A DNA stretch of 64,000 bases from Lactobacillus gasseri ATCC 33323 = JCM 1131. Lineage in GTDB: Bacteria > Bacillota > Bacilli > Lactobacillales > Lactobacillaceae. The stretch is from contig NC_008530.1 in NCBI RefSeq assembly GCF_000014425.1, positions 620,001 through 684,000 on the forward strand, given 5' to 3'. The translations under genes and the position numbers were made by a program. The notes beneath the pieces were generated by a model, which saw only the letters and a program-made list of their open reading frames with translations, was not told the origin of the DNA and ran no database searches. Shown here piece by piece: positions 17,419 through 24,810 of the stretch (positions within the stretch are counted from its first letter, which is position 1; each line of letters begins with the position of its first letter).

Positions 17419-17928
17419 ATGGAAGCAGAAAACTTTTTAGATTTATTAAAACAAGTCGTTGCTGATGGGAAAATCAGCTTTTATTACTTCTCTGATCCAA
17501 CTAGTCCAATTACAGCTCTTCATCACTTGGAAATTCCTTATCCAGGAGAGCTTAGTCCTGTAGACTTGCCTTACCGCTGGCATGCAGAAAAGCCTAGTGA
17601 GGATTTAATTGATGCAGTTTGGGACGATGACTCTCATAGTTGGATTGAAAACAGTGATAAATCTCAGCCAGCTTTAATTGCTAAGTTGCAAGCAAGTAAT
17701 GCAGCTATGCAAAAGAAAATGGAAAACTACGAAGCAGCTAAGATTAAAGATGCTCAAAATAATGATAAAATCGTTCAAGCTTTAAGTGGCGTACAAAAGG
17801 GACAAGCACAAACTACAGCAGTTCTTGCTCAACTTGTGCCAATGGTTCAACAACTTTCCAAGTCAGTAAACACACCAGACAAACCAAATGCAGCTGATGA
17901 AACTAAGAAAAAAGAAGGTGCTGAATAA
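17419..17928 (+). CDS. fibre-associated / XkdV-region protein
   Basis: 169 aa. The N-terminal half is acidic with aromatic text (GKISFYYFSDPTSPITALHHLE), the C-terminal half a coiled coil rich in Gln and Lys. Start has GGAGG 8 nt upstream. The location between fibre and XkdX fits a fibre assembly or tail accessory role; I do not recognise a named family. Confidence 0.75.
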   Translation: MEAENFLDLLKQVVADGKISFYYFSDPTSPITALHHLEIPYPGELSPVDLPYRWHAEKPSEDLIDAVWDDDSHSWIENSDKSQPALIAKLQASNAAMQKKMENYEAAKIKDAQNNDKIVQALSGVQKGQAQTTAVLAQLVPMVQQLSKSVNTPDKPNAADETKKKEGAE

Positions 17929-18122
17929 TGTTTGATTTTGATTTCAGTTCTATCTATTCAAACCTTGAAAGTTTATGTAAATCATCTCTAGACAATGGGT
18001 ATTTCACAGACAACACAATTGCGGGATTTGTTCAGCAAGGAACATTTGATGCAGATGGATATAAGAGAATTACGGGTGATGATTATGTTGCAGGAGATCA
18101 AAATACTGTGGCAAACGGCTAA
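17928..18122 (+). CDS. XkdX family protein
   Basis: 64 aa with the short XkdX pattern: an N-terminal aromatic helix, then GYFTDNTIAGFVQQGTFDAD and the conserved end YKRITGDDY. XkdX genes sit between fibre and holin in PBSX-like phages; their function is not known to me. Confidence 0.88.
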   Translation: MFDFDFSSIYSNLESLCKSSLDNGYFTDNTIAGFVQQGTFDADGYKRITGDDYVAGDQNTVANG

Positions 18123-18498
18123 ACTTAATTTACTTCATTTGATTTTGGGAAGTTTGCTTACAGCTTTTGGAATTGTTCTTTTAGTGAACGATTCCTTTTT
18201 TTATTGGCCACCAGAATGGCAATGGCTCTTCAATAATGACTTAGTCGATGCCTTTGCAATCATAGTTGGTATTGGCTTAATTGCATTTGTTTTTGCTGGT
18301 GGAAGAAGTCAACTTGCTAATGCCGTGTTACTAGCTTGTTCAGCATTCTTTTTGATGATGTTAACAGTATTGCAACTGGGGCATGTTTTGGTCATGCACG
18401 ACTATAGCAGATTGCTTTCAATTATTGCACTAATCGGGTGGCTACTAGTAATTCAGTATTTAGCAGTATTTTCTAAGACTGTAAGACGACGAAAGTAG
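18085..18498 (+). CDS. four-helix membrane protein of lysis region
   Basis: About 137 aa from ATG 18085 (MLQEIKILWQ); ATG 18079 is possible and neither has a strong ribosome site. Four hydrophobic segments (LLHLILGSLLTAFGIVLLV, FAIIVGIGLIAFVFAG, AVLLACSAFFLMMLTVLQL, LLSIIALIGWLLVIQYLAV) and a basic tail (KTVRRRK). Overlaps xkdX in another frame. Could be a second holin or antiholin, by position only. Confidence 0.7.
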   Translation: MLQEIKILWQTAKLNLLHLILGSLLTAFGIVLLVNDSFFYWPPEWQWLFNNDLVDAFAIIVGIGLIAFVFAGGRSQLANAVLLACSAFFLMMLTVLQLGHVLVMHDYSRLLSIIALIGWLLVIQYLAVFSKTVRRRK

Positions 18499-18508
18499 GT
18501 AATAAGAA

Positions 18509-18787
18509 GTGCAAGACTGGGCTAATTTAATCCGTGAAATAGCACTTCTTTTTTCTGGTTTTGTTGCAGGGCTTACTGCTTGGAACGCTTTACGCAAAAC
18601 AAGCCATGAAGTTTCAAAAGATGATAAAGAAGAACTGAGGGCTGACCGTGACTTATATAGAAATCGGTGGCTTGAAAGTGAGAAAGCTTTTGATGAAATT
18701 GATGCAGAAAATGACAAGTTGCGCAAGAAGGTTAAACGGTTAGAAAACAAGATAGATGATTTTAAAGAAAACGAGGACAGAAAATGA
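18509..18787 (+). CDS. membrane-anchored coiled-coil protein
   Basis: 92 aa, GTG start. One hydrophobic segment (IALLFSGFVAGLTAWNAL, residues about 10-27), then a strongly charged coiled coil. A 4-bp overlap with the holin gene suggests joint action in lysis, for instance as a holin regulator; this is inference. Confidence 0.78.
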   Translation: MQDWANLIREIALLFSGFVAGLTAWNALRKTSHEVSKDDKEELRADRDLYRNRWLESEKAFDEIDAENDKLRKKVKRLENKIDDFKENEDRK

Positions 18788-19215
18788 GCTTTGAACAAAT
18801 TGGCGATATGTTAGTTGTTGCTGTATCAGTAGTTATAGCAATCATCTTTTATGTTTATTCAAAAAATAAGATTGCTATTGATAAAAAAGCTATGCAAGGC
18901 GATGCACTAGCTAAAGCTGAAAAAATGATTGCTAATTCAGCAAATGCAATCGTATATCAAACTGAAAAAGAGGGCGGTTCAGGTAAGGATAAGCTGTTAG
19001 CAGCTTTTAATTACTTAATCGCTATTTTAGATTTGGCGCACTTACCGCATCCCTCAACAGCTTATATCAAAGGCGAGATTGAGAAGTCGGTTACTACGAT
19101 GAAGCAAACGAAAAACTTTGTTGATAGTATGCAAACACTGACTAAGGAAGACGATGCAGCCAAACAATTGAAAAGTAAGACCATTGTTGGCGAATTGAAA
19201 GAAGTAAAGAAGTAG
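18784..19215 (+). CDS. LLH-family phage holin
   Basis: 143 aa. One N-terminal membrane segment (LVVAVSVVIAIIFYVYS) and a long helical cytoplasmic part with the family text KAEKMIANSANAIVYQTEKEGGSG and LAAFNYLIAILDLA. This matches the holin family described from Lactobacillus phage LL-H. It is expected to open the membrane for the endolysin encoded 9 bp downstream. Confidence 0.9.
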   Translation: MSFEQIGDMLVVAVSVVIAIIFYVYSKNKIAIDKKAMQGDALAKAEKMIANSANAIVYQTEKEGGSGKDKLLAAFNYLIAILDLAHLPHPSTAYIKGEIEKSVTTMKQTKNFVDSMQTLTKEDDAAKQLKSKTIVGELKEVKK

Positions 19216-19224
19216 GAGGTAACT

Positions 19225-20157
19225 ATGGTTGAAGTAGCTAAAAGAAGTTACGGTGTAGATGTATCAAGTCATAACAACGGCAATTATTCCGGATCGAAAT
19301 TTGCCGTTGTTAAAGTGTCAGAGGGCTTAGATTATCGTAATCCTAAAGCACAATCTCAAGTATCTACTGCAAGAGCTAATAGTATGTTGCCAATGGCTTA
19401 TCACTATGCGAGGTTTAGTGGCAATAGTAACGTAGCAATTCAAGAAGGTAACTATGCAGTTACTTCTGCAAAAGCTGTTGGTCTTGAGGCAGGTACTTAC
19501 TTAGCTTGTGACTATGAACAAGGAAGTGGAAACGAAACTAGAGGAGATCGTGAAACTAATACGACTGCTATCTTATCTTTCTTAGATACTATTGTGGGTG
19601 CTGGTTATAAGCCTTTACTATACTCAGGCGCTTATCTTATGAGAGACAAAATTAATACTTCTAGAATTTTAGCCAAGTATCCTAATTGTTTGTGGGTAGC
19701 AGCATATCCATCAGGTAATGGTACTGCGGTAAGTGAACCAAACTTTGGCTACTTTCCATCAATGAACGGAGTAGCAATTTGGCAATTTACCGATAACTGG
19801 CGTGGGTTAAATGTTGACGGAAACATCAGCTTGATTGATCTAAAAAATGATAGCAAACCAGTAGCTCAGCCATCTGTTGCACAATCAGCATCAGAAAAAA
19901 CATGGACTGATGTACAAGGTATGACTTGGCATGAAGAACATGGTACTTTCATCACTGGTGGAGCGATTAATCTTCGCTGGGGCGCTAATACGCAAAGCAC
20001 ACTGATTACCACCTTACCAGCAGGTTCAGAAGTTAAATACAATGCTTGGGCTAGAGATAGTGCTGGGCGTGTATGGTTACAGCAACCGAGAGAAAATGGT
20101 AAGAATGGCTATTTAGTTGGTCGTGTCGGCAGTGAGCCGTGGGGAACTTTCAAATAA
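19225..20157 (+). CDS. endolysin, GH25 lysozyme with SH3-type binding domain
   Basis: 310 aa. Residues 5-205 are a glycosyl hydrolase 25 muramidase: YGVDVSSHN at the start, catalytic D-x-E in CDYEQG (D96, E98), and the closing WQFTDNW...VDGN strand. Residues about 225-310 form an SH3-like cell wall binding domain (GGAINLRWGANTQSTLITTLPAGSEV). No signal peptide, so it needs the holin. Strong ribosome site AGGAGG. Confidence 0.95.
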   Translation: MVEVAKRSYGVDVSSHNNGNYSGSKFAVVKVSEGLDYRNPKAQSQVSTARANSMLPMAYHYARFSGNSNVAIQEGNYAVTSAKAVGLEAGTYLACDYEQGSGNETRGDRETNTTAILSFLDTIVGAGYKPLLYSGAYLMRDKINTSRILAKYPNCLWVAAYPSGNGTAVSEPNFGYFPSMNGVAIWQFTDNWRGLNVDGNISLIDLKNDSKPVAQPSVAQSASEKTWTDVQGMTWHEEHGTFITGGAINLRWGANTQSTLITTLPAGSEVKYNAWARDSAGRVWLQQPRENGKNGYLVGRVGSEPWGTFK

Positions 20158-20170
20158 TTTAATATAATTC

Positions 20171-20209
20171 AAAAGCCGCTCTGGAGATGTTTCTCTGGAG
20201 CGGCTTTTT
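20171..20209 (+). terminator. strong terminator closing the late operon
   Basis: GCCGCTC (20175-20181) pairs with GAGCGGC (20198-20204), flanked by A and T runs, right after the endolysin. The A/T symmetry means it may act in both directions. Confidence 0.9.
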
Positions 20210-20270
20210 GCATACAACAAATTTTCTATTATTTTAACTATGTTTTCTTGTTACAATTTTACTTACAATA

Positions 20271-20279
20271 TGTTATACT
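20271..20279 (+). promoter_or_regulatory. extended -10 promoter of antisense RNA
   Basis: TGT-TATACT is an extended -10 element; TTACAA 17 bp upstream (20251-20256) could serve as a weak -35. It would start a transcript near 20286 that ends at the hairpin at 20321-20362. Confidence 0.65.
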
Positions 20280-20285
20280 TAACTT

Positions 20286-20362
20286 GCAACAAGTTAGGAA
20301 TTCTAAAATTCAATGAACTCAAAAAGCATTACCTGATCGCTACAAAAGGTAATGCTTTTTTT
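20286..20362 (+). ncRNA. candidate antisense RNA of type I toxin-antitoxin
   Basis: A transcript of about 75 nt bounded by an extended -10 promoter and a 13-bp terminator stem (AAAAAGCATTACC/GGTAATGCTTTTT). It contains small hairpins AACTTG/CAAGTT and GAAT/ATTC. It is convergent with the Fst-like toxin gene and both share the same bidirectional terminator, the layout of the enterococcal par locus. The promoter and RNA are predictions from sequence. Confidence 0.65.
20321..20362. terminator. bidirectional terminator shared by toxin mRNA and antisense RNA
   Basis: A perfect stem of AGCATTACC with GGTAATGCT extended by A5/T5 on both sides, 14-nt loop. It ends the + strand antisense RNA and the - strand toxin mRNA. 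Confidence 0.85.
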
Positions 20363-20405
20363 ATCGCTTGACGCAACCTATCAAACGTTGAGGGTGGAAA
20401 TGCGA

Positions 20406-20513
20406 CTATTTATGTTTTTTGTTGTTACGCCGATCATCCAGCCAGTGATCGAATAGTGATTTCACCATTCCCACAAGAATTGGAGCTACAACTAAAGTTA
20501 GAAAATCCTTCAA
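20406..20513 (-). CDS. Fst-like type I toxin peptide
   Basis: 35 aa from TTG at 20513: MKDFLTLVVAPILVG then MVKSLFDHWLDDRRNNKKHK. The VVAPILVG core, the FxxWLxxR segment and the basic tail are the hallmarks of the Fst/Ldr type I toxin family, small peptides that insert in the membrane. AAGGAGG lies 8 nt upstream, but this site can pair with CCTCC nearby (hairpin 20522-20539), and a 9-nt stretch of the 5' end (20541-20549) is complementary to the 3' end (20402-20410). Such folds hold toxin mRNA silent in relatives. Confidence 0.85.
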   Translation of the reverse strand: MKDFLTLVVAPILVGMVKSLFDHWLDDRRNNKKHK

Positions 20514-20556
20514 CGAACTCACCTCCTTTCAAGGGGAGGCAATAGTCGCTGAAATA

Positions 20557-20565
20557 ATTATAACA
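20557..20565 (-). promoter_or_regulatory. extended -10 promoter of Fst-like toxin
   Basis: On the minus strand the bases read TGT-TATAAT, an extended -10 element, which would start the toxin mRNA near 20550, just before the 9-nt segment that pairs with its own 3' end. Confidence 0.6.
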
Positions 20566-20616
20566 AAATTAGATGTATAGTATATGTAGAAAATGAAACT
20601 ATAAGTAATTATCAAC

Positions 20617-20636
20617 TGACCCCCGCTGTGACCCCC
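20617..20636 (+). promoter_or_regulatory. candidate integrase arm sites, P arm
   Basis: Two direct TGACCCCC copies 12 bp apart. Two similar copies lie on the other side of the att core (20823-20841), so the core is flanked symmetrically, as expected for arm-type binding sites of a tyrosine integrase. Confidence 0.55.
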
Positions 20637-20725
20637 AAACTTAAAATAGAATAAATTCAAATAAAAGAAAAAGTACCATATCTCAGGCACTTAAAAGCAT
20701 AGAAAATCATATAAAATCAAACGAT

Positions 20726-20773
20726 TTGGTCTCCTAAACTGTAGAGGTGAGTTCGAATCTCACCGGGGTCATA
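20726..20773 (+). other. internal att site (attP-like) at the prophage junction
   Basis: A 48-bp segment equal to the 3' half of tRNA-Arg(CCT): anticodon loop CTCCTAA, T arm with GTTCGAATC, and acceptor end GGGGTCA. It lies between the two prophage copies with phage DNA on both sides, so it represents attP. It differs from attR only at 20740, T here and C at 60826. Identity with attR ends at 20773. Confidence 0.9.
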
Positions 20774-20822
20774 TTGATGTAGAGCTATTTGTGGGACTTT
20801 ATAAATAAACAAAAATTAAATT

Positions 20823-20841
20823 TGACCCCCAAATGACCCCT
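20823..20841 (+). promoter_or_regulatory. candidate integrase arm sites, P' arm
   Basis: TGACCCCC at 20823 and TGACCCCT at 20834, 11 bp apart, between the att core and the integrase stop codon. They mirror the pair at 20617-20636. The core end GGGGTCA is the reverse complement of the same motif. Confidence 0.55.
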
Positions 20842-20848
20842 AAGCAAG

Positions 20849-21967
20849 TTAATCTTCAATTTTTTTGGATAATACATCGTTGATTTTTTTATTAACTAAT
20901 TCTCTGTGCTTTTCAAATTCATAGGCGTATGTTTCTTCTGTAGTTTTAGTTGTAGCATGTCCTAGGCGTTGTGCAATGTCATAAGTAGAAATATCAGCTT
21001 GAAGCAAAAGAGCAACTTGAGAATGTCGTAAAGAATGAGGGTGGAAATCATCGGCTGAAATACCTAAATTTTTTAGTGCAGTTCTAAGACATTCTGTTAA
21101 GCCCTTAGATCCGGGTAGGCATCTATGCGTCTTTGACCAGAAAACTTTGGTTTTATGATTATTTTTTAATTCTTGAATACAATCCATCATTTTAGACGGG
21201 ACACTCACAATTCGTTGAGATGACCCGTTTTTTGTTGGTCCATAATCTTTTTGAGTATATACCCAACTTTTTTCTACAGTAATGAGATTGCTTTTTAAGT
21301 TAATATTATCCCATGTTAATCCTGCAACTTCGCTTTCTCTTAAGCCCGTTAGGAGCATTAACATTAGCATATATGAGGAAGAATACTGAGGTTTCCTATG
21401 GTCGTAAAGATATTTATATAGTCTAGGAATATCTTTGTCTTGTAAATAAGTAACCTTATAGGCTTTATCTTGGTTATAAGCTAGTGAAATATCGTCAGTA
21501 AAGTTTCTTGTTATTATGCCGTCATTAATCGCAGAACGGATACAAGCTTTGATAATATTATGAAGTTTACGCATGGTCGTCTTAGCATGGTCTTTTCCAA
21601 AATCATTTATAAACTGCTGATAGGTGGTTCTTTTTATTGATTTGATTTTGGTAGCTCCAAAGTAGTTTCTAATCCGTTTACCTTGCAATATATATTCAGT
21701 TAATGTATTAGGTGCTACAGAATTACTTTGACCGTTTGGAGTACCTTTGTATGTCTTTACCCAATTATCGTAATAATCGGCGAAAATCGGGTTTTCTGTC
21801 ACGTTAACACCATCGCTTACTTGGACTGCTAATTTATTATCTTTTTTTTCAGCTTCACGTTTATTTTTAAATCCTCGGCGGGTAATATAGTGACGTTTGC
21901 CATTTACATCGTACCAAGAACGCTTGATATACCATGTTTTTGATTTATTATCCTTATAAACAGACAT
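20849..21967 (-). CDS. tyrosine integrase
   Basis: 372 aa. Residues 1-50 are an AP2-like arm-binding domain (KTWYIKRSWYDVNGKRHYITRRGF), then a SAM-like core-binding domain, then the catalytic domain with R in LTGLRESEV, H-x-x-R in HPHSLRHS, H in RLGHATTKTTEETYAY and the nucleophile Tyr of that segment. It mediates integration at tRNA-Arg. Its stop lies 76 bp from the att core, typical for site-proximal integrases. Confidence 0.95.
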   Translation of the reverse strand: MSVYKDNKSKTWYIKRSWYDVNGKRHYITRRGFKNKREAEKKDNKLAVQVSDGVNVTENPIFADYYDNWVKTYKGTPNGQSNSVAPNTLTEYILQGKRIRNYFGATKIKSIKRTTYQQFINDFGKDHAKTTMRKLHNIIKACIRSAINDGIITRNFTDDISLAYNQDKAYKVTYLQDKDIPRLYKYLYDHRKPQYSSSYMLMLMLLTGLRESEVAGLTWDNINLKSNLITVEKSWVYTQKDYGPTKNGSSQRIVSVPSKMMDCIQELKNNHKTKVFWSKTHRCLPGSKGLTECLRTALKNLGISADDFHPHSLRHSQVALLLQADISTYDIAQRLGHATTKTTEETYAYEFEKHRELVNKKINDVLSKKIED

Positions 21968-21969
21968 TT

Positions 21970-22107
21970 TTAATCCTTTTTTTCATTAGAAATTTTAAAA
22001 AGCTTCAACAATGTTTGATAATCTTCATCACAAATATCTTTCTTTTCTCCATAAGGATCGCATGCGAAAATTCCTAATCTTCTAAGTTTCTCTCGATTGG
22101 TTAACAT
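21970..22107 (-). CDS. small ORF upstream of integrase
   Basis: 45 aa (MLTNREKLRRLGIFACDPYG then EKKDICDEDYQTLLKLFKIS...). Very good ribosome site AAAGGAGG 7 nt before the ATG. It ends 2 bp before the integrase start, so the two are co-translated. Not recognised; an excision or integration accessory is possible by position. Confidence 0.7.
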   Translation of the reverse strand: MLTNREKLRRLGIFACDPYGEKKDICDEDYQTLLKLFKISNEKKD

Positions 22108-22154
22108 TTTTGTCACCTCCTTTCAGAACACTAGTTCTATCTGATCGTAAAAAT

Positions 22155-22176
22155 AAAACCAGCGTTAACTGGTTTT
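22155..22176 (-). terminator. terminator of lipoprotein gene
   Basis: AAAACCAG pairs with CTGGTTTT over a 6-nt loop; on the minus strand it is followed by ATTTTTA. It lies 4 bp beyond the lipoprotein stop codon. Confidence 0.75.
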
Positions 22177-22180
22177 AAAA

Positions 22181-22804
22181 CTATTTCAAATCGGTTTGAG
22201 TCTTAGAGGTTAATGCACCATTCTCAAATGTAAGAGAAGCAAATGCACCGTCAGCTTTTCCTTTAATACCGGTGTACCATAATCCCGTAACCGTCTTAGT
22301 ACCAAGAAGAAGAGACTCGTTCAAGCTGTCAGGTTCCCCATATTTTTTAACGATATCATCATATGTGGCGCCGTCTTGAATACTATTAAAAGCCGCAAGA
22401 TCTAATTTTTCATCACGTTTTCCCCACTTAAAGCCAGTGATGTCCTTAGTAACAGCCTTATCTGGCTCAAATTGAACGGTAACAGTAACAGCGCCTTTAT
22501 TCCAGATATAAGATTTTGTCTTATAACTATCTACGGTAGTGGTATCAGTTGTATTAGCTTTTCCCAGTAACTTTTCTACATCTTGAATAGTGGAACCGCC
22601 TTCACCATGATTGCTTAATTCACCAACTTTAATTTGATCGAACTTTTCTCTCAACTCTTTATTTTGAGAGATAGTTTCATTCTTTTTCTTTTTTTGGGAA
22701 GTTTTAGCAGAATCGCTTTTACTACCGCTATTAGATGAACAAGCTGACATAGACAAGCCAAGTAGGGCAAGTCCGGTAGCAGCAACTAAATATTTCTTTT
22801 TCAT
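22181..22804 (-). CDS. prophage surface lipoprotein (DUF3862-like)
   Basis: 207 aa. Signal peptide MKKKYLVAATGLALLGLSMSAC with lipobox ending in Cys22, then a Ser/Lys linker and two BLIP/SmpA-like repeats (VGELSNHGEGGSTIQDVEKLLGKA; IQDGATYDDIVKKYGEPDS). It lies in the lysogeny module between integrase and repressor, where lysogenic-conversion genes are common; lipoproteins there can block superinfecting phage in streptococci. That function is inferred here. Confidence 0.85.
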   Translation of the reverse strand: MKKKYLVAATGLALLGLSMSACSSNSGSKSDSAKTSQKKKKNETISQNKELREKFDQIKVGELSNHGEGGSTIQDVEKLLGKANTTDTTTVDSYKTKSYIWNKGAVTVTVQFEPDKAVTKDITGFKWGKRDEKLDLAAFNSIQDGATYDDIVKKYGEPDSLNESLLLGTKTVTGLWYTGIKGKADGAFASLTFENGALTSKTQTDLK

Positions 22805-22868
22805 AAAATCCTCCTATGAGCTAACCTTAACATCAGCTTTTTAAGTCATCAGTCTTGGACTATAAAGG

Positions 22869-23321
22869 TTAAAATAGTAAGTCATTATTGCTTTCAAATT
22901 TTTGGGCAACCACTTTTTTCAATCTCTCAGGAATTCCAAACTGTAGCATAAATTCTCCAGGGTCTTCACAGGTATATCCTTGGGAAGAAGCATAATTCCA
23001 GATGAGATCTAATCCATATAGATCAGCTTGATCTTCCTTAAAAGCATCATCATTGCGATTAAAAGCACGATGTTCTTGCCATTTATAAGTATGGTCATAG
23101 TACATAACACCTTTATCGCCATTTATATAATGCCCTAATTCGTGAGCAGCCATGAATGGAATTTCTGGTGGATTCCACCAGTTTGTATTAATAATGATAG
23201 TTTTTTGTTTAGGAAGATACCTAGAACGGAAATGTCTGTCTTCTAAGCGGGATAGTATGTAAGAAAGATGATGATCTTCAATTAAATTACAAATATAGAT
23301 TAGCAAATCATTATTGTACAT
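22869..23321 (-). CDS. ImmA/IrrE-type metallopeptidase
   Basis: 150 aa from ATG 23321 (MYNNDLLIYICNLIED); ATG 23351, inside the repressor end, is an alternative start. Zinc motif HELGH in FMAAHELGHYING and a later DQADLYG glutamate/aspartate helix are typical of ImmA. In related elements ImmA cleaves the adjacent repressor to induce the phage. The repressor upstream lacks its own cleavage domain, which fits. Confidence 0.88.
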   Translation of the reverse strand: MYNNDLLIYICNLIEDHHLSYILSRLEDRHFRSRYLPKQKTIIINTNWWNPPEIPFMAAHELGHYINGDKGVMYYDHTYKWQEHRAFNRNDDAFKEDQADLYGLDLIWNYASSQGYTCEDPGEFMLQFGIPERLKKVVAQKFESNNDLLF

Positions 23322-23325
23322 GGCA

Positions 23326-23664
23326 TTACTCGTAGTGAACGTCTCCATCATTCTTATGTCTTTCAAGAATTGCTTTGATAACGTCCATATCTTCTTCTGA
23401 AACAGGGCGTCCACCGTAACTAAGAACGACAGGATCTTTTTCTAGGTCAACGGATTTAGGCTCACTAGTTTTATCTGAACCTAATAAATAATCAGCTGAC
23501 ACATCAAAGTATTCAGCTAGTTTAGCTAAAGCACCGCTTGAAGGCTCAGCTTTCCCATTTTCCCATTTAGTAATAGTTTGTTGAGATACATGTAATAATT
23601 TGCTTAGTTCTGTTTGTGAGAGTCTATGAGATGTCCTCAACTCACGTATTCTATCGCCAATCAT
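23326..23664 (-). CDS. cI-like repressor
   Basis: 112 aa from ATG 23664, with GGAGG 9 nt upstream. Residues 1-60 are an HTH_3 domain (IRELRTSHRLSQTELSKLLH, then VSQQTITKWENGKAEPSSGA). The short C-terminus has no LexA-type peptidase, so inactivation probably depends on the ImmA-like protein. It faces the cro-like gene across an operator region. Confidence 0.9.
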   Translation of the reverse strand: MIGDRIRELRTSHRLSQTELSKLLHVSQQTITKWENGKAEPSSGALAKLAEYFDVSADYLLGSDKTSEPKSVDLEKDPVVLSYGGRPVSEEDMDVIKAILERHKNDGDVHYE

Positions 23665-23680
23665 GCTCTTCAACCTCCGT

Positions 23681-23816
23681 TTATCAACTATTGTACTTAA
23701 ATTATAATACTTTATACATATTTTTAACTTAAAAAGTAAAAAAAGTAGTAAAAAGTGTTTACATTATAAACTATGATGTATATAATATATATGTAAGTTG
23801 ATAAAGGAGTTGATAA
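23681..23816. promoter_or_regulatory. lysogeny switch operator region
   Basis: Three copies of GTTGATAA: one inverted near the repressor start (23681-23688, read as TTATCAAC), two direct before cro (23797-23804 and 23809-23816), sharing the extended form AGTTGATAA. An inverted repeat GTTTA/TAAAC (23757-23771) overlaps the rightward -35. The second direct copy overlaps the cro ribosome site. A TATAAT on the minus strand (23701-23706) may be the repressor -10. Confidence 0.65.
23758..23786 (+). promoter_or_regulatory. early rightward promoter
   Basis: TTTACA at 23758-23763, a 17-bp spacer and TATAAT at 23781-23786, near consensus. A start near 23793 gives a short leader to the cro-like gene at 23818. 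Confidence 0.85.
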
Positions 23817-23817
23817 A

Positions 23818-24042
23818 ATGAAGCGGGAACTTAAAAGCTTACGAGTTGGAGCTGGGCTTACGCAAACTGAATTAGCAAAGCGATTAGGCGTTACTAATGT
23901 TACAGTTTCAAGGTGGGAGAGAGGAGAAGCAATTCCAAAGCCCAAGTATATTAAAGCCATGGCAAAATTATTTAATATCAAGGGGCAGGATATTTTTTTA
24001 AATTTAATTACTACTAAAGCTTATAAAGTTGCTACAAAATAG
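23818..24042 (+). CDS. Cro-like HTH regulator
   Basis: 74 aa; residues 3-60 are a helix-turn-helix domain (AGLTQTELAKRLGVTNVTVS then RWERGEAIPKP). AAGGAG is 9 nt upstream. First gene of the rightward early operon and divergent from the repressor, so it probably acts as Cro. Confidence 0.88.
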   Translation: MKRELKSLRVGAGLTQTELAKRLGVTNVTVSRWERGEAIPKPKYIKAMAKLFNIKGQDIFLNLITTKAYKVATK

Positions 24043-24074
24043 AAACAAATAGTGATAATAAAGTAGGTGATTAA

Positions 24075-24410
24075 ATGCCTGAGCTAATTAATAAAGATGC
24101 TCTCATAGTTATCTTTAAGCCGATTATCAAAGCTTTATTTGATAAGGAAAAGGAAGAAGCAGAGGGCGCAACAATTAACATTGATGAGTTCCGAAAAAAG
24201 TATTGCGGAGGTAAAGGTCAAGAGTGGGTAAGGTTGTATGTTTTCGATAAGTTTAAAAAGGAAATTGATTTCGAAAATGGTGGTTTTGTAGTTAACCCAC
24301 ACAACGGCAAGAAAACAATCATTTTTAGAAAAGACGCTAAAAAGTGGATTGAAGAAAACTATCACCGCATTGATTGGAATGCAAGTATTAAGAAAGATTT
24401 TGGGAGGTAG
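24075..24410 (+). CDS. DUF771-like early phage protein
   Basis: 111 aa. Text such as KGQEWVRLYVFDKFKKEIDF and a C-terminal RKDAKKWIEENYHRIDW resembles DUF771 proteins, small DNA-binding or excision-like proteins at this place in Lactobacillus phages. Assignment is tentative. Confidence 0.7.
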   Translation: MPELINKDALIVIFKPIIKALFDKEKEEAEGATINIDEFRKKYCGGKGQEWVRLYVFDKFKKEIDFENGGFVVNPHNGKKTIIFRKDAKKWIEENYHRIDWNASIKKDFGR

Positions 24411-24414
24411 AAAA

Positions 24415-24693
24415 ATGATAAAGGTTACAACGGGCGATGTAATTAGACAATTGGTATCAAGAGGCGTATTCGAGTGGAAGAAAGATGCTGAATATCAGAT
24501 TGGCATCAAAGATGAACAGATTGTTGTTAACAAAGATGGATCGGCTGAAATTGCCTATCTAGGTAACACCTTAGAAAGTGTTATTCAGTTAGCCGATATG
24601 TTTAAAAAGGTAGGTACTAAGGAACAGCAAGAGCAAATTAACGCAGCACTTACAGATTTAGTAACGATTGGAGATCGCTGGAATGAAGCGTAA
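24415..24693 (+). CDS. hypothetical early protein
   Basis: 92 aa from ATG 24415, with GGGAGG 6-7 nt upstream. The sequence has a small beta-rich part (IGIKDEQIVVNKDGSAEIAY) and a helical end. Not recognised. Confidence 0.75.
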   Translation: MIKVTTGDVIRQLVSRGVFEWKKDAEYQIGIKDEQIVVNKDGSAEIAYLGNTLESVIQLADMFKKVGTKEQQEQINAALTDLVTIGDRWNEA

Positions 24694-24796
24694 GAAGACA
24701 GATTGGCTGGTTGCAATTGTGTGTTCAGAAGTAATTGCAGCAGGGGTTATATGTATCACTATGTTGGGCTATTACTTCTGGAGAATATTCCTTTAA
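24683..24796 (+). CDS. small membrane peptide
   Basis: 37 aa (MKRKKTDWLVAIVCSEVIAA then GVICITMLGYYFWRIFL): basic start and one membrane segment. Start lies inside the end of the preceding gene and stop is followed by the ribosome site of the next one, consistent with a real coupled gene. Confidence 0.6.
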   Translation: MKRKKTDWLVAIVCSEVIAAGVICITMLGYYFWRIFL

Positions 24797-24810
24797 AGGA
24801 GGTGGGATAG

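Larger units (their letters stand above)
1..20773 (+). mobile_element. prophage copy 1, right part
   Basis: Late structural and lysis region of the first prophage copy, cut by the window edge inside the minor head gene and ending at the internal att site. It matches 40087-60859 with a constant offset of 40,086; every translated product is identical in length and sequence. The only base difference I found is 20740 (T) versus 60826 (C). The missing left part of this copy (integrase to portal) should lie to the left of the window. Confidence 0.95.
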
